Shown here in pieces: positions 44,543 to 54,031 of a stretch of DNA of 64,000 nucleotides (positions are counted from its first letter, which is position 1; every line of letters starts with the position of its first letter). The stretch is taken from positions 186,001 through 250,000 of the forward strand of contig NZ_NOIG01000006.1 in NCBI RefSeq assembly GCF_002245625.1. Direction: 5' to 3'. The stretch comes from Acidovorax kalamii. GTDB lineage: Bacteria > Pseudomonadota > Gammaproteobacteria > Burkholderiales > Burkholderiaceae_C. Position numbers and translations under genes: made by a program. The notes under the pieces are model-generated. The model saw nothing but the letters and a program-made list of their open reading frames with translations. It was not told the DNA's origin and did no database searches.

Positions 44543-45496
44543 ATGAGTACCGTCTGGACAGAAGCCGAATCCCCCGCCGTGGCCGCCCCTGCGCCCGCTA
44601 CTGCGCCACGCCCTGAGATCAAGATCGAGCGCGAAACCCACAAGCTGGAAAAGCGCCTGTGCCGCGAGGTGGGCAAGGCGATTGTGGACTTCAACATGAT
44701 CGAAGAGGGCGACAAAGTGATGGTGTGCATGTCCGGCGGCAAGGACAGCTACACCCTGCTGGACATCTTGCTCAAGCTCAGGGCCCGCGCGCCCATCCAC
44801 TTTGACCTGGTGGCCGTGAACCTGGACCAGAAGCAGCCCGGATTCCCCGAGCATGTGCTGCCCGAGTACCTGAAGAGCACCGGCGTGCCCTTCCACATCG
44901 AGAACGAAGACACCTACAGCATCGTCAAGAAGCTGATCCCCGAGGGCAAGACCACCTGCAGCCTGTGCAGCCGCCTGCGCCGGGGCATTCTGTACCGCGT
45001 GGCCGATGAGCTGGGCTGCACCAAGATCGCGCTGGGCCACCACCGCGACGACATTTTGCAGACGCTGCTGCTCAACATGTTCTTCGGCGGCAAGATGAAA
45101 AGCATGCCACCCAAGCTGGTCAGCGACGACGGCAAGCATGTGGTGATCCGCCCGCTGGCCTACGTGGCCGAGAAGGACACGGCCCGCTGGTCCGCGCACC
45201 GCGACTTCCCCATCATCCCCTGCAACCTGTGCGGCAGCCAGGAGAACCTGCAGCGCAAGCAAGTGGGCGAGATGCTGCGCGAGTGGGAGAAAAAATTCCC
45301 CGGCCGCGTGGAGAACATGTTCACCGCGCTGCAGAACGTGGTGCCCTCGCACCTGCTGGACGGCAACCTGTACGATTTCAAGAACGCCCGGGCCACGGGC
45401 ATCGCCAGCGAAGACGGCGACAAGGCGTTCGACAAGGAAGAGTTTGCGGCGCCCTCGCCATCGCTGCCCGGCGTGCAGGTGGTGCAGCTGTCGTGA
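44543..45496 (+). CDS. ttcA: tRNA 2-thiocytidine(32) synthase
   Basis: 317 residues. The PP-loop [19 protein letters not shown] activates C32 of tRNA with ATP; Cys of [14 protein letters not shown] and CNLCGSQ hold the [4Fe-4S] cluster needed for sulphur transfer. [19 protein letters not shown] is the other conserved loop. Normal length. It lies 48 bases after folB and could be co-transcribed. Confidence 0.95.
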   Translation: MSTVWTEAESPAVAAPAPATAPRPEIKIERETHKLEKRLCREVGKAIVDFNMIEEGDKVMVCMSGGKDSYTLLDILLKLRARAPIHFDLVAVNLDQKQPGFPEHVLPEYLKSTGVPFHIENEDTYSIVKKLIPEGKTTCSLCSRLRRGILYRVADELGCTKIALGHHRDDILQTLLLNMFFGGKMKSMPPKLVSDDGKHVVIRPLAYVAEKDTARWSAHRDFPIIPCNLCGSQENLQRKQVGEMLREWEKKFPGRVENMFTALQNVVPSHLLDGNLYDFKNARATGIASEDGDKAFDKEEFAAPSPSLPGVQVVQLS

Positions 45497-45551
45497 ACTG
45501 CTGGGACCAGCGGAACTCTCACAGAGGTCCTTCTTCCAGGAAACTCTGACC

Positions 45552-46166
45552 ATGACACAACGCCGCTGGATTCCCCTTCTTCTACTTGGCCTGGCCACCG
45601 CGCTGCTCGCGGGCTGCAGCACCACCCGCGTGGTCGAAGGCCAGGTGCAGAGCTTCTCGACCCTGGCGGCCGTCCCCACACCCGCCACCTACCGCATTGA
45701 ACGCCTGCCTTCTCAGCAAGCCCCATCGTTTGACGCCATCGCCACACTGGCCGAGCAATCCCTGGCCCGCGCGGGCCTGCAGCGCGACGATGCCGCGCCC
45801 CGCCTGCTGGTGCAGCTGGGTGTGCAGGCCGACGCCGTGCCGCGCTATGACCCGTTCCGGCCCTATGGCCCCTACGGCCCCGGCCCCTGGGGCATGGGCG
45901 GCTGGTACGGCCGGGGAGGCTGGGGCGTGCATGGCCTGTGGCGCTTTGGCGAGCCCACACCCCTGCACCGCCGAGCCGTCAGCATCGTGATACGCGACGC
46001 CGCCAACCAGGCCGTGGTGTACGAAACCTCGGCCGTGCACGAGGACGTGTGGGTGAGCGACCCGGCTGTGTATGGTGTGTTGTTCGACGCCGCGCTCAGC
46101 GGCTTTCCAAAGCCGCCCCAGGGGCCCCGCCAGGTGCGTCTGCCCCTCGCACCGCCAGCTCCTTGA
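45552..46166 (+). CDS. DUF4136 lipoprotein
   Basis: 204 residues with a lipobox LLAGC at residues 17-21, so lipid-anchored in the envelope. After it comes the DUF4136 domain (about 35-190) with YRIERLPSQQ, a Pro/Gly/Tyr-rich loop (RPYGPYGPGPWGMGGWYGRGGW, shown in part) and the late strand VVYETSAVHEDVW. Function unknown. Located 55 bases after ttcA. Confidence 0.85.
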   Translation: MTQRRWIPLLLLGLATALLAGCSTTRVVEGQVQSFSTLAAVPTPATYRIERLPSQQAPSFDAIATLAEQSLARAGLQRDDAAPRLLVQLGVQADAVPRYDPFRPYGPYGPGPWGMGGWYGRGGWGVHGLWRFGEPTPLHRRAVSIVIRDAANQAVVYETSAVHEDVWVSDPAVYGVLFDAALSGFPKPPQGPRQVRLPLAPPAP

Positions 46167-46194
46167 CACCCTGCAGCCCCCACCAACCTACTGC

Positions 46195-46836
46195 ATGCAA
46201 GCCACCCGCATCGTTGCCATCCGCCACGGCGAAACCGCCTGGAACGTGGACACCCGCATCCAGGGCCACCTGGACATTCCGCTCAACGACACCGGCCTGT
46301 GGCAGGCCGACCAGGTGGCCCGCGCACTTGCCGACGAGCCCATCGCGGCCATCTACACCAGCGACCTGCAACGCGCCCACGCCACCGCCCAGGCCGTGGC
46401 CCGCACCACGGGCGCACCGCTCACCACCCACGCCGGCCTGCGCGAGCGCAGCTTCGGCCATTTCCAGGGCCGCACCTTTGCCGAGATCGAGGCCGAGCTG
46501 CCCGAGGACGCCTACCGCTGGCGCAAGCGCGACCCGCACTACGCCCCCGAGGGCGGCGAGTCGCTGGTCACATTGAGAGAACGCATCGAACGCACCGTGG
46601 CCCAGCTGGCGCAGCAGCACCTGGGCGAGCAGGTGGTGATGGTGGCGCACGGCGGCGTGCTCGATGTGCTGTACCGCCTGGCCACGCGCCAGGACATCCA
46701 GGCGCCGCGCACCTGGCAACTCTCCAACGCGGCCATCAACCGCCTGCTGTGGACACCCGACGGCCTGAGCCTGGTGGGCTGGGCCGACACGCAGCACCTG
46801 GACCAACAAGCCGCACGCGATGAAGCCCATTCCTGA
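46195..46836 (+). CDS. histidine phosphatase (phosphoglycerate-mutase-like)
   Basis: 213 residues of the RHG superfamily: the phospho-accepting His in IVAIRHGETAWN, DIPLNDTGLWQADQVA, YTSDLQRAHATAQ, LRERSFGHFQG and the second His in VVMVAHGGVLDVLY. The substrate of this branch (GpmB/CobC-like) cannot be read from the sequence. The 3' end overlaps the next gene by 17 bases. Confidence 0.9.
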   Translation: MQATRIVAIRHGETAWNVDTRIQGHLDIPLNDTGLWQADQVARALADEPIAAIYTSDLQRAHATAQAVARTTGAPLTTHAGLRERSFGHFQGRTFAEIEAELPEDAYRWRKRDPHYAPEGGESLVTLRERIERTVAQLAQQHLGEQVVMVAHGGVLDVLYRLATRQDIQAPRTWQLSNAAINRLLWTPDGLSLVGWADTQHLDQQAARDEAHS

Positions 46837-47989
46837 AGCCTTGCAGTCCACCGTGGGACAGCGCGTGGACCTGATCGACACCCCCGCCCTGGTGGTGGAC
46901 CTGGACGCCATGGACCGCAACATCCAGCGCATGGCCGACTTTGCGCGCAAGCACCAGGTGCGCTGGCGCCCCCACGCCAAGATGCACAAAAGTGCCGAGC
47001 TGGCCCTGCTGCAGCAGCAGGCGGGCGCCCAGGGCGTGTGTGTGCAAAAAGTGGCCGAGGCCGAGGCCCTGGCCGCCGGGGGCGTGCGAGACATCACCAT
47101 CACCAACCAGGTGATCGCCATGCCCAAGCTGCACCGCGTGGCGCGGCTGGCTGCCCAGCTGGCGGCGCGCGGCGGGCGCCTGGGCGTGGCGGTGGACCAT
47201 TCCGAAGGCATCACCCGCCTGGCCGAAGCCATGGCGCAGCATGGCAGCGACGCAGGCATCGACGTGCTGGTGGAGATCGACGTGGGCCAGGGCCGCTGCG
47301 GTGTGCCGCCTGGCGAGGCCGCCGTGCCGCTGGCGCTGGCCGTCTCGCGCAGCCCGCGCCTGCGGTTTGCGGGTCTGCAGGCCTACCATGGCCGCGCCCA
47401 GCACCTGGGCAGCAGCGTGGGCCGCCGCGAGGCGATCGCCCAGGTGGTGCGCGCCGCCCGCCACACGCGCCAGCTCATCGAGGCCGAGGGACTGACCGTG
47501 CCGTTGATCACCGGCTCGGGCACCGGCACCCTGGTGCACGAGGCCGCCAGCGGCGTGTTTGGCGAGTTGCAGGCGGGCTCCTTCATGTTCATGGACGCGG
47601 ACTACGCCCGTAACGAGCGCGAGCCCGCACAGCCCGCGTTTGAACACGCACTGTTCGTCAAGACCCAGGTGGTGTCGGTGCGCGACACCCACGCGGTGTG
47701 CGATGCAGGCCACAAGAGCCACGCCATCGACTCCGGCCTGCCCACCGTGGCCCTGCTGCCCCCCGGGCATGCGCTGCGCTATGGCAACGGCGGCGACGAG
47801 CATGGCCTGCTCTACGCCGATGGCCCCGAAGCCCGCCTGCCCACGCTGGGCCGCATGCTGTGGCTGATCCCAGGCCACTGCGACCCGACGGTGAACCTGC
47901 ACGACTTCCTGATCGGCGTGCGCGGTGGTCTGGTGCAGGGCGTGGTGGAGCGCATCATCCGGGTGGATGCGCGGGGGGCGCTGACGTAG
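46820..47989 (+). CDS. D-threonine-aldolase / D-serine-dehydratase-like PLP enzyme
   Basis: 389 residues with an alanine-racemase-like TIM barrel: DTPALVVDLDAMDRNIQRM, the PLP Lys in WRPHAKMHKS, then VEIDVGQGRCGV and GLQAYHGRAQH, with GSGTGT for phosphate binding. The C-terminal beta domain has the metal ligands H and C in WLIPGHCDPTVNLHDF, which places it in the D-threonine aldolase / DSD1 group. It probably cleaves D-3-hydroxy amino acids; the exact substrate is open. It is translationally coupled to the phosphatase gene upstream. Confidence 0.88.
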   Translation: MKPIPEALQSTVGQRVDLIDTPALVVDLDAMDRNIQRMADFARKHQVRWRPHAKMHKSAELALLQQQAGAQGVCVQKVAEAEALAAGGVRDITITNQVIAMPKLHRVARLAAQLAARGGRLGVAVDHSEGITRLAEAMAQHGSDAGIDVLVEIDVGQGRCGVPPGEAAVPLALAVSRSPRLRFAGLQAYHGRAQHLGSSVGRREAIAQVVRAARHTRQLIEAEGLTVPLITGSGTGTLVHEAASGVFGELQAGSFMFMDADYARNEREPAQPAFEHALFVKTQVVSVRDTHAVCDAGHKSHAIDSGLPTVALLPPGHALRYGNGGDEHGLLYADGPEARLPTLGRMLWLIPGHCDPTVNLHDFLIGVRGGLVQGVVERIIRVDARGALT

Positions 47990-48068
47990 GCGCAGCCCTC
48001 TAAACATTGCGGCTCTAGGGGTTCACCTGCCCCGGTGTGGGCTGGTTGCTGGCCCACAATCCGGCGCC

Positions 48069-49859
48069 ATGAGCCCCAGCCAGATCATCGTCCTTGCCAC
48101 GCCCGTCTTCTTCTTGCTGATCGCCATCGAACTGGCTATCGGCTTCAAACGCCAGCGCAACACCTACCGGCTGGCCGATGCTGTGAGCAGTATCAGCCTG
48201 GGCATGCTCAGCCAGACCAGCGCTGTGTTCACGCGGCTGCTGCGCGTCGGCATCTACACAGCGCTGTTCGAGCATATGGCGCTGTGGCGCAACGATGTGT
48301 TCTGGACCAGCCTGCCCGGCTGGCTGCTGGCACTGGTGTTCTACGACTTCTGCTACTACTGGCTGCATCGCATGGGGCATGAGTCGGCCGTTCTGTGGGC
48401 CGCGCACGCGGTGCACCACCAGAGCCAGGACTACAACCTCAGCACCGCGCTGCGCCAGACCAGCTCGGGCGCGCTGCTGGGCTGGATTTTTTATGTGCCC
48501 ATGGCGCTTGCCGGTGTGCCGCCGCTGGTGTTTGCAGTGGTGGCGCTCATCGACCTGCTGTACCAGTTCTGGGTGCACACCGAGCAGGTAGGGCGCCTGG
48601 GCTGGTTCGACCGCTGGTTCTGCAGCCCGAGCAACCACCGCGTGCACCATGCCGTGAATGACCCGTACCTGGACAAGAACTACGGCGGCATCCTGATCCT
48701 GTGGGACCGGATGTTCGGCACCTTCAAGGACGAAGACGACCAGGAGAAATGTGTGTACGGCACGCGCGGTCTGCTCGACAGCTGGGACCCGCTGTGGGCC
48801 AACGCCCAGGTGTATGCGGGGCTGGCACACGACAGCTGGCACGCGCGCAGCTGGCTCGACAAACTCAAGGTCTGGATCAAGCCGCCGGGCTGGCGGCCTG
48901 CGGATGTGGCGGAGCGTTTTCCCAAGCCCGCCTTCAGCATGGCGCAGATGCAGCTCTACCACCCGCCCATGTCACGGGCCGTGCAGGGGTTTGCGCTGGT
49001 GCAGTTCGGCATCCTGCTGGCCGGGGTGGCCGCGTTTCTATGGCAGGCCGACGCGGCGCCGCTGGCGCACAACGCGATCTGGTTTGCGGTGCTGCTGGTC
49101 AGCCAGTGGGCGCTGGGCGCCGTGATGCAGGGGCGCATCGGCATGGGGATGGCGCTGATGCTGCAAAGCGCCGCCCTGGCCACGGCCACCAGTGCGCTGG
49201 GGCTGACCGAGTGGCACTGGGTCTTCAAGCCCCTGACGATGGCAATAGCTATTATTTTGATAGCGATAAGCGCTTATTCATTGCGCGCAGACGGCCTTTT
49301 TGACTCCAAAAACTGGTGGCTGATGGCGGCGGCACTGGCCGGGTCGCTGGCGGGCGACGTGTTTTTGATGTTTTCCGGCTTCTTCATCCCGGGGCTGGTG
49401 AGTTTCCTGGTGGCGCACCTGTTCTATGTGGCGCTGTTCAAGAGCGGACAGCGCTGGTTTCCGCACCGGGGTGCGCTGGTGGCCACACTGGGTATTGGCG
49501 TGGCGATGTACGCTTTCTTGTGGGCCGCTGGCTTGCCGCCCGCGCTGCGCGCGCCCGTGGCGGCCTATGTGCTGGTGATTGCGCTGATGGCGGCTCAGGC
49601 CATCGGGCGTGCCACCGTGCTGCGCGATGGGCCTGCGCTGCTGGTCGCCCTCGGCGCGGGGTTCTTTATGCTGAGCGATTCGCTGCTGGCCACCAACCGT
49701 TTTGTGCAGCCCCTGCCCTGGTCGCAGGTGTGGGTCTTGTCCACGTACTACGCGGCGCAGGCGCTCATCGTGGGGGGCTGGCTGCTGGGGCAGCAGGCGG
49801 GCGGCAGCGCTCCGGGCCGTTCGCAACCGGCGGCCCCCTCGGCAGCCATCACGGCCTGA
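48069..49859 (+). CDS. fused alkylglycerol-monooxygenase-like hydroxylase and lysoplasmalogenase (YhhN) protein
   Basis: 596 residues, integral membrane. The N-terminal fatty-acid-hydroxylase domain (about 1-300) has the His boxes HRMGH (100-104), HAVHH (113-117) and NHRVHH (about 192-197). Around them, HHQSQDYNLSTALRQ, LYQFWVHTEQVGRLG and DKNYGGILILWDRMFGTF closely resemble animal alkylglycerol monooxygenase (TMEM195). The C-terminal part (about 385-585) is a YhhN/TMEM86-type domain (FKPLTMAIAI, LAGSLAGDVFLMF, LLVALGAGFFMLSDSLLA), whose relatives hydrolyse vinyl-ether lysolipids. Both halves attack ether lipids in the families named. An element copy lies at 49247-49312, at the start of the second domain, and stays in frame. 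Confidence 0.88.
   Translation: MSPSQIIVLATPVFFLLIAIELAIGFKRQRNTYRLADAVSSISLGMLSQTSAVFTRLLRVGIYTALFEHMALWRNDVFWTSLPGWLLALVFYDFCYYWLHRMGHESAVLWAAHAVHHQSQDYNLSTALRQTSSGALLGWIFYVPMALAGVPPLVFAVVALIDLLYQFWVHTEQVGRLGWFDRWFCSPSNHRVHHAVNDPYLDKNYGGILILWDRMFGTFKDEDDQEKCVYGTRGLLDSWDPLWANAQVYAGLAHDSWHARSWLDKLKVWIKPPGWRPADVAERFPKPAFSMAQMQLYHPPMSRAVQGFALVQFGILLAGVAAFLWQADAAPLAHNAIWFAVLLVSQWALGAVMQGRIGMGMALMLQSAALATATSALGLTEWHWVFKPLTMAIAIILIAISAYSLRADGLFDSKNWWLMAAALAGSLAGDVFLMFSGFFIPGLVSFLVAHLFYVALFKSGQRWFPHRGALVATLGIGVAMYAFLWAAGLPPALRAPVAAYVLVIALMAAQAIGRATVLRDGPALLVALGAGFFMLSDSLLATNRFVQPLPWSQVWVLSTYYAAQALIVGGWLLGQQAGGSAPGRSQPAAPSAAITA
49247..49312 (-). repeat. dispersed palindromic element in the ether-lipid fusion gene
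   Basis: Sense strand starts AGCTATTATTTTGATAGC, then GATAAGCGCTTATTCATTGC, CGCAGACGGCC and TTTTTGACTCCAAAAAC. The AT-rich core is one of the best preserved and encodes hydrophobic residues (AIIL) of a membrane helix. Phase and length match the cca and SDR copies: ATA GCG ATA AGC ... CTT TTT GAC. Confidence 0.85.
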
Positions 49860-49860
49860 G

Positions 49861-49882
49861 GCCGCCCCGCCGCTGCGGCGGC
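49861..49882. terminator. hairpin between convergent genes
   Basis: GCCGCC and GGCGGC arms (49861-49866, 49877-49882) form a GC-rich hairpin between the fusion gene and the convergent gene at 49894. No T run on either side, so this is a weak bidirectional 3' structure. Confidence 0.4.
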
Positions 49883-49893
49883 CCCGCCCTGCA

Positions 49894-50757
49894 TCAAGCC
49901 CGTTGCCGCATGGCCTCCAGGGCCACGCGCGGCAGGTGAAAGACGCCCGCCGCAGCCGAGGCCGCCGACAGCCACAGCAATACACCCGTCCACCACAGGG
50001 CCCAGACCCAGGCGTGGAAGTCGGCAGGTGCCGCCAGGGCTTCGGCCTGGATGGCAGGAAGGGCCACACCCGCCAGCCCCCGGGCACCCGCGAACCGCAC
50101 GCAGGCTTCGCCCCAGACCCACGCCGCAAACGCCGCCAGGCTCACGGCCATCAGCACCAGAAACATCCGGGCCTGCCCCAGCCACTTGAGCGCCACCACG
50201 CTGACCACCAGCGCACCAAACGCCACCGCGATGGCGGCGCCCGCCAAAGGCTCCCGCGCCAGCGGCAGGCACACTGGCAAGGCCACCTGCACCGGCCACA
50301 GCGGCCAGGAAGCCCCCGCCCCCACCAGCCCGCGCCACATAGGCTGCCACGCATCCACCACCGCCAGCCCCACAGCCACCGCTGCCAGGCAGAACCCTCC
50401 GCCGTAACGCCAGGCGGAGCGCGGGTCTGCCAGCAAATCCCGCGGCGGGCCCCAGCGCCTGCGCAGCGTGCACACCAGAGCCCAGGCCCAGACACCGTCG
50501 GCCGCCAGCCAGACCAGCGCAGGCAGGCCCATCAGGCTGACAGGTGCACCCACAAACACCGGGGCCACGCCGTAGCACAGCGTGATGAACGCGTGCAGGC
50601 ACACGCTTGCGCAGGCCGACACCAGCGCCAGCTGCTGCACCGTCCACTGGAACGGGCTCAGGCCCATCCTGGCGGCAAAGTCTTCGTCTGCCAGCAGGGG
50701 GCTGGGCTTTTTGACGGGAGGGAGGTGTTTGCGGCCACGCCGCCTTTGCCGCGCCAT
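49894..50757 (-). CDS. membrane protein of unknown function
   Basis: 287 residues. A basic N-terminus (MARQRRRGRKHLPPVKK) precedes about seven hydrophobic segments from residue 45 to 280. A short pattern SPFQWTVQQLALVSACASVCLHAF opens the first segment. I recognise no family; it is rich in Ala, Leu and Trp. It lies 31 bases after ruvB on the same strand and may share its transcript. Confidence 0.65.
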   Translation of the reverse strand: MARQRRRGRKHLPPVKKPSPLLADEDFAARMGLSPFQWTVQQLALVSACASVCLHAFITLCYGVAPVFVGAPVSLMGLPALVWLAADGVWAWALVCTLRRRWGPPRDLLADPRSAWRYGGGFCLAAVAVGLAVVDAWQPMWRGLVGAGASWPLWPVQVALPVCLPLAREPLAGAAIAVAFGALVVSVVALKWLGQARMFLVLMAVSLAAFAAWVWGEACVRFAGARGLAGVALPAIQAEALAAPADFHAWVWALWWTGVLLWLSAASAAAGVFHLPRVALEAMRQRA

Positions 50758-50788
50758 CGCCTGCGCTGCCAGTCTGTGCCTAGAGGGA

Positions 50789-51853
50789 TCAGGCCCCGAA
50801 CAGATCGGGATTGCCGCGCTGCGCCGGGGGCTGCAGCCCCAGGTGCCGGAACGCCGCCAGCGTGGCGATGCGCCCGCGCGGCGTGCGCTGCAGAAAGCCC
50901 TGCTGGATCAGGTAGGGCTCGATCACATCCTCAATCGTGCCCGCCTCTTCGCCAATGCTCGCGGCAATGTTGTCCAGCCCCACGGGGCCGCCATCAAAGC
51001 GGTGGATCACGGCTTCGAGCAGCTTGCGGTCCATCACGTCAAAACCTTGCGGGTCCACGTCAAGCATGGCGAGCGCCTTGTCGGCAATGGATTTGGTGAT
51101 GCGGCCATCGCCCTTGACCTCGGCGTAGTCGCGCACGCGGCGCAATAGCCGGTTGGCAATGCGCGGCGTGCCACGCGAGCGGCGGGCAATCTCAAAGCCG
51201 CCTTCGTCGTCCATGGGCGCGTTCAGCAAGCCTGCGCTGCGCTTGACGATGCGCGCCAGCTCTTCGGCCGTGTAGAACTCCAGCCGCGCCACGATGCCAA
51301 ACCGGTCGCGCAGCGGGTTGGTGAGCATGCCCGCACGCGTGGTGGCGCCCACCAGGGTGAAGGGCTGCAGGTCGAGCTTGATGCTGCGCGCGGCGGGCCC
51401 TTCGCCGATCATGATGTCGATCTGGTAGTCCTCCAGCGCCGGGTAGAGGATTTCCTCGACCACGGGCGAGAGGCGGTGGATCTCGTCGATGAAGAGGACG
51501 TCGTTTTTCTCCAGGTTGGTCAGCAGCGCCGCCAGGTCCTTGGGCTTTTCCAGCACCGGGCCGCTGGTCTGGCGCAGGTTCACCCCCAGCTCCGCCGCGA
51601 TGATGTGGCTGAGCGTGGTCTTGCCCAGGCCCGGCGGGCCAAACAGCAGCACATGGTCCAGCGCCTCTTCGCGTTTCCTGGCCGCACCGATGAAGATTTC
51701 CAGCTGCTCCCGCGCCTTGGCCTGGCCCACGTACTCCTGCAGCAGCTTGGGCCGCAGGGCCCGCTCGATCGCCTCCTCTTGGGGGGAGCTGGGCGCTGCA
51801 GAGACAACGCGCTTGGTGGGGGCGGGGGCGAAATCGTCGGTTTGGATGGTCAT
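50789..51853 (-). CDS. ruvB: Holliday junction branch-migration ATPase RuvB
   Basis: 354 residues, AAA+ hexameric motor with RuvA. Walker [15 protein letters not shown], Walker [11 protein letters not shown], sensor 1 VGATTRAG and the arginine-finger region [17 protein letters not shown] are present; the winged-helix C-terminus has [12 protein letters not shown] and [17 protein letters not shown]. It is separated from ruvA by an inserted protease gene and starts 16 bases after that gene's stop. Confidence 0.97.
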   Translation of the reverse strand: MTIQTDDFAPAPTKRVVSAAPSSPQEEAIERALRPKLLQEYVGQAKAREQLEIFIGAARKREEALDHVLLFGPPGLGKTTLSHIIAAELGVNLRQTSGPVLEKPKDLAALLTNLEKNDVLFIDEIHRLSPVVEEILYPALEDYQIDIMIGEGPAARSIKLDLQPFTLVGATTRAGMLTNPLRDRFGIVARLEFYTAEELARIVKRSAGLLNAPMDDEGGFEIARRSRGTPRIANRLLRRVRDYAEVKGDGRITKSIADKALAMLDVDPQGFDVMDRKLLEAVIHRFDGGPVGLDNIAASIGEEAGTIEDVIEPYLIQQGFLQRTPRGRIATLAAFRHLGLQPPAQRGNPDLFGA

Positions 51854-51869
51854 GTGGGCTCGAGAATAC

Positions 51870-53333
51870 TCATGGATTGAGCCACTGTTTCAGGGCATTG
51901 CGATACGCCACATCAAAGCGCCCATAGTGGTCGAGCCCCGCAGGTGTCTGACAGCTCGAAGCACCGCCGAACAACTGACCCACTACATACCGCTTGTCAC
52001 CCAATGTGTGGAACAGGCCCGAGCCACTGCTGCCGCCCTCCGTCACGCCTTGCTGCCACCCCACGGTCAAGTACGTTCCATCGGAGGCATCGCTAGAAAA
52101 ACAGGTGCCATTCGCACACATACTGAAACGCACCATCGTGCCAGAACTGAATTTCTGCAGATCACCCTTGGGGTGGTGAACGCCAGCCAACGTCTGGCCC
52201 GCAGTCAGGTTGCCGTAGTACGAACCGGCATAGACCACTCCTGCAGGTGGTGCAACGTTCAGCCGCATAAACGCGGTGTCTGTGGCTGCGGTTGCATGTA
52301 GCAGAGTGGCGCCGCCAATGCGGCGTTGCGTATCCGCGCCCACCACACCGGAATTGCATGCCGACGAGCGATAGAACCAGTCGGTCGTCAAGGATGACGC
52401 CTCCACCTGATTGGAAATGCAGTGGTTCGCGCTCAAGAGGTATGGTGTTCTGCTTGCGCCGATATCGTTGAGCAAAGTGCCGGTGCACAGGTACGTATTG
52501 GCATCGCGAACGAACAGCATGCGCGCCACGGAACGGCTCTGGCTCATGAACTCGGGCTTGCACATCACGTCCACCTCGCAACTCCCCGACTCACCCACCT
52601 TGCCAATGCCCTCGTGCGCCTCATCGGGCGAAACCACGTAGTGTGACAGGCGCGGCACAGCCAGCTTCACGCTGGACACTGCAGCCGCAGCGGGGATCTC
52701 CACCTCCACTGTCGTCTCGGGACCGCCGAAGTCCGGGCTCCAGTAGGTGCGCGCGGCTTCATCGAGCGCACCTGCCTGCAGATTGCGCTCAATGGAGGCC
52801 ATCACCTCCTGGCCCGAAACCTCCATCACGGCGCCGCCCGCCTGCGCATAAAAGCGCAGCACGGCACCCGAGGGCAGCTCGCGCACAAGCACCCCCAGTC
52901 GCACGCCCCTGGCACCTTCCGAGGTGACGCTAAACGCCGCAGCGCGTGTGCCGCGCCCGGTACTCGTCCACCGCATCAGCGCAGACAGATCGGAGACCCC
53001 GACCAGCGCCGGGACATCGCGCGCCACACCAATGCGCGGCACATTCGCGCCAAGCGTCTCGGATTTGGCGAGCAGGCCGCCACCGGCCATCGGGCCCAGC
53101 ACCACCCGTGCAATATCGCGCCCCGTGGGAACCGCGCGAGCAACAATCATGGCGTGTTTGGCCGCAATATCACCTGTGTCGTAAGGCTCAATTCGATCTG
53201 TGGGGGTGGGGGTGGGGGCTGGCGGGGGCGCTTCTGCCGTCCCTCCTCCGCCGCCTCCGCAACTCGCCATGGCCACCGCTGCAGCGGTGGCAGCCGCCAA
53301 CCAGACAATCCGCGCCATTTGATGCACTTTCAT
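51870..53333 (-). CDS. lipoprotein serine endopeptidase (lysyl-endopeptidase-like), between ruvA and ruvB
   Basis: 487 residues. A lipoprotein signal (lipobox region [10 protein letters not shown]) and Pro/Thr-rich linker precede a propeptide-like region (about 50-265) and a chymotrypsin-fold domain. It resembles Achromobacter lysyl endopeptidase: [18 protein letters not shown], His in LLSANHCIS, Asp in [13 protein letters not shown]-like [15 protein letters not shown], Ser in [13 protein letters not shown], and GLDHYGRF near the end. Start 53333 follows GAGAGGA. GC content of the catalytic half is lower than in ruvA and ruvB, suggesting acquisition. Trypsin-like specificity is not proven. 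Confidence 0.88.
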   Translation of the reverse strand: MKVHQMARIVWLAAATAAAVAMASCGGGGGGTAEAPPPAPTPTPTDRIEPYDTGDIAAKHAMIVARAVPTGRDIARVVLGPMAGGGLLAKSETLGANVPRIGVARDVPALVGVSDLSALMRWTSTGRGTRAAAFSVTSEGARGVRLGVLVRELPSGAVLRFYAQAGGAVMEVSGQEVMASIERNLQAGALDEAARTYWSPDFGGPETTVEVEIPAAAAVSSVKLAVPRLSHYVVSPDEAHEGIGKVGESGSCEVDVMCKPEFMSQSRSVARMLFVRDANTYLCTGTLLNDIGASRTPYLLSANHCISNQVEASSLTTDWFYRSSACNSGVVGADTQRRIGGATLLHATAATDTAFMRLNVAPPAGVVYAGSYYGNLTAGQTLAGVHHPKGDLQKFSSGTMVRFSMCANGTCFSSDASDGTYLTVGWQQGVTEGGSSGSGLFHTLGDKRYVVGQLFGGASSCQTPAGLDHYGRFDVAYRNALKQWLNP

Positions 53334-53363
53334 TGAATATCCTCTCTTGTTCAAAAAATGTAG

Positions 53364-53939
53364 CTACTTCGCCAACGCCTTCAGCGCCATCTTGATCCCC
53401 TCACTCACCCCCACCTCCGCAGGCAGCGCCTTGAGCGCCGCAGCAGCCTCCTTGTCGTTGTAGCCCAAAGCCAACAGTGCCTGCAGGATGTCGGCCTGTG
53501 CATCACTGGTGGCAGCGTCACGCACTGTGCCCATGTCTGCGCCCAGCTTGCCCTTGAGTTCCAGCAACAGGCGCTCGGCCGTCTTCTTGCCGATGCCGGG
53601 CACTTTGACCAGGCGCCCCGCCTCCTGCAGCGAGATGGCCTGGGCCAGGTCGCCCACGCCCATGCCGCTCAGGATGGACAGCGCGGTGCGCGGGCCCACG
53701 CCCGATATCTTGATCAACTCCCGGAACGCCTGGCGCTCCTGCGCCGTGCCAAAACCATACAGCAGCTGCGCGTCCTCGCGCACAATGAACTGGGTGAGCA
53801 GGCTCACACGTTCGCCCACGGCGGGCAGGTTGTAGAAGGTGCTCATGGGCACATTCACCTCGTAGCCCACACCGTGGCAGTCCAGCAGCACCTCGGGGGG
53901 ATTCTTCTCCAACAGGGTGCCGGTCAATTTGCCTATCAT
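53364..53939 (-). CDS. ruvA: Holliday junction DNA-binding protein RuvA
   Basis: 191 residues. Domain I OB fold ([20 protein letters not shown]), domain II with two helix-hairpin-helix motifs ([17 protein letters not shown] and [18 protein letters not shown]), and a C-terminal domain III (about 145-191, [19 protein letters not shown]) that contacts RuvB. ATG 53939 is the family start. It is divergent from phoH and 30 bases before the inserted protease gene. Confidence 0.96.
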   Translation of the reverse strand: MIGKLTGTLLEKNPPEVLLDCHGVGYEVNVPMSTFYNLPAVGERVSLLTQFIVREDAQLLYGFGTAQERQAFRELIKISGVGPRTALSILSGMGVGDLAQAISLQEAGRLVKVPGIGKKTAERLLLELKGKLGADMGTVRDAATSDAQADILQALLALGYNDKEAAAALKALPAEVGVSEGIKMALKALAK

Positions 53940-54031
53940 TGATGTCCTTTTGCCGGCGCCGGCGTGCCGCGCGGCACCGCCGCGTGGCCTCGTCATGTGG
54001 CCGTTTCTATTGCCTGACGGGAATTATCAGC

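Noticed and set aside
53341-53366. A thirteenth element copy near the ruvA stop (TTCAAAAAATGTAGCTAC)
   Set aside because: Only the short TGTAGCTAC palindrome and an A run match; the GC-rich middle and the second core half are absent.
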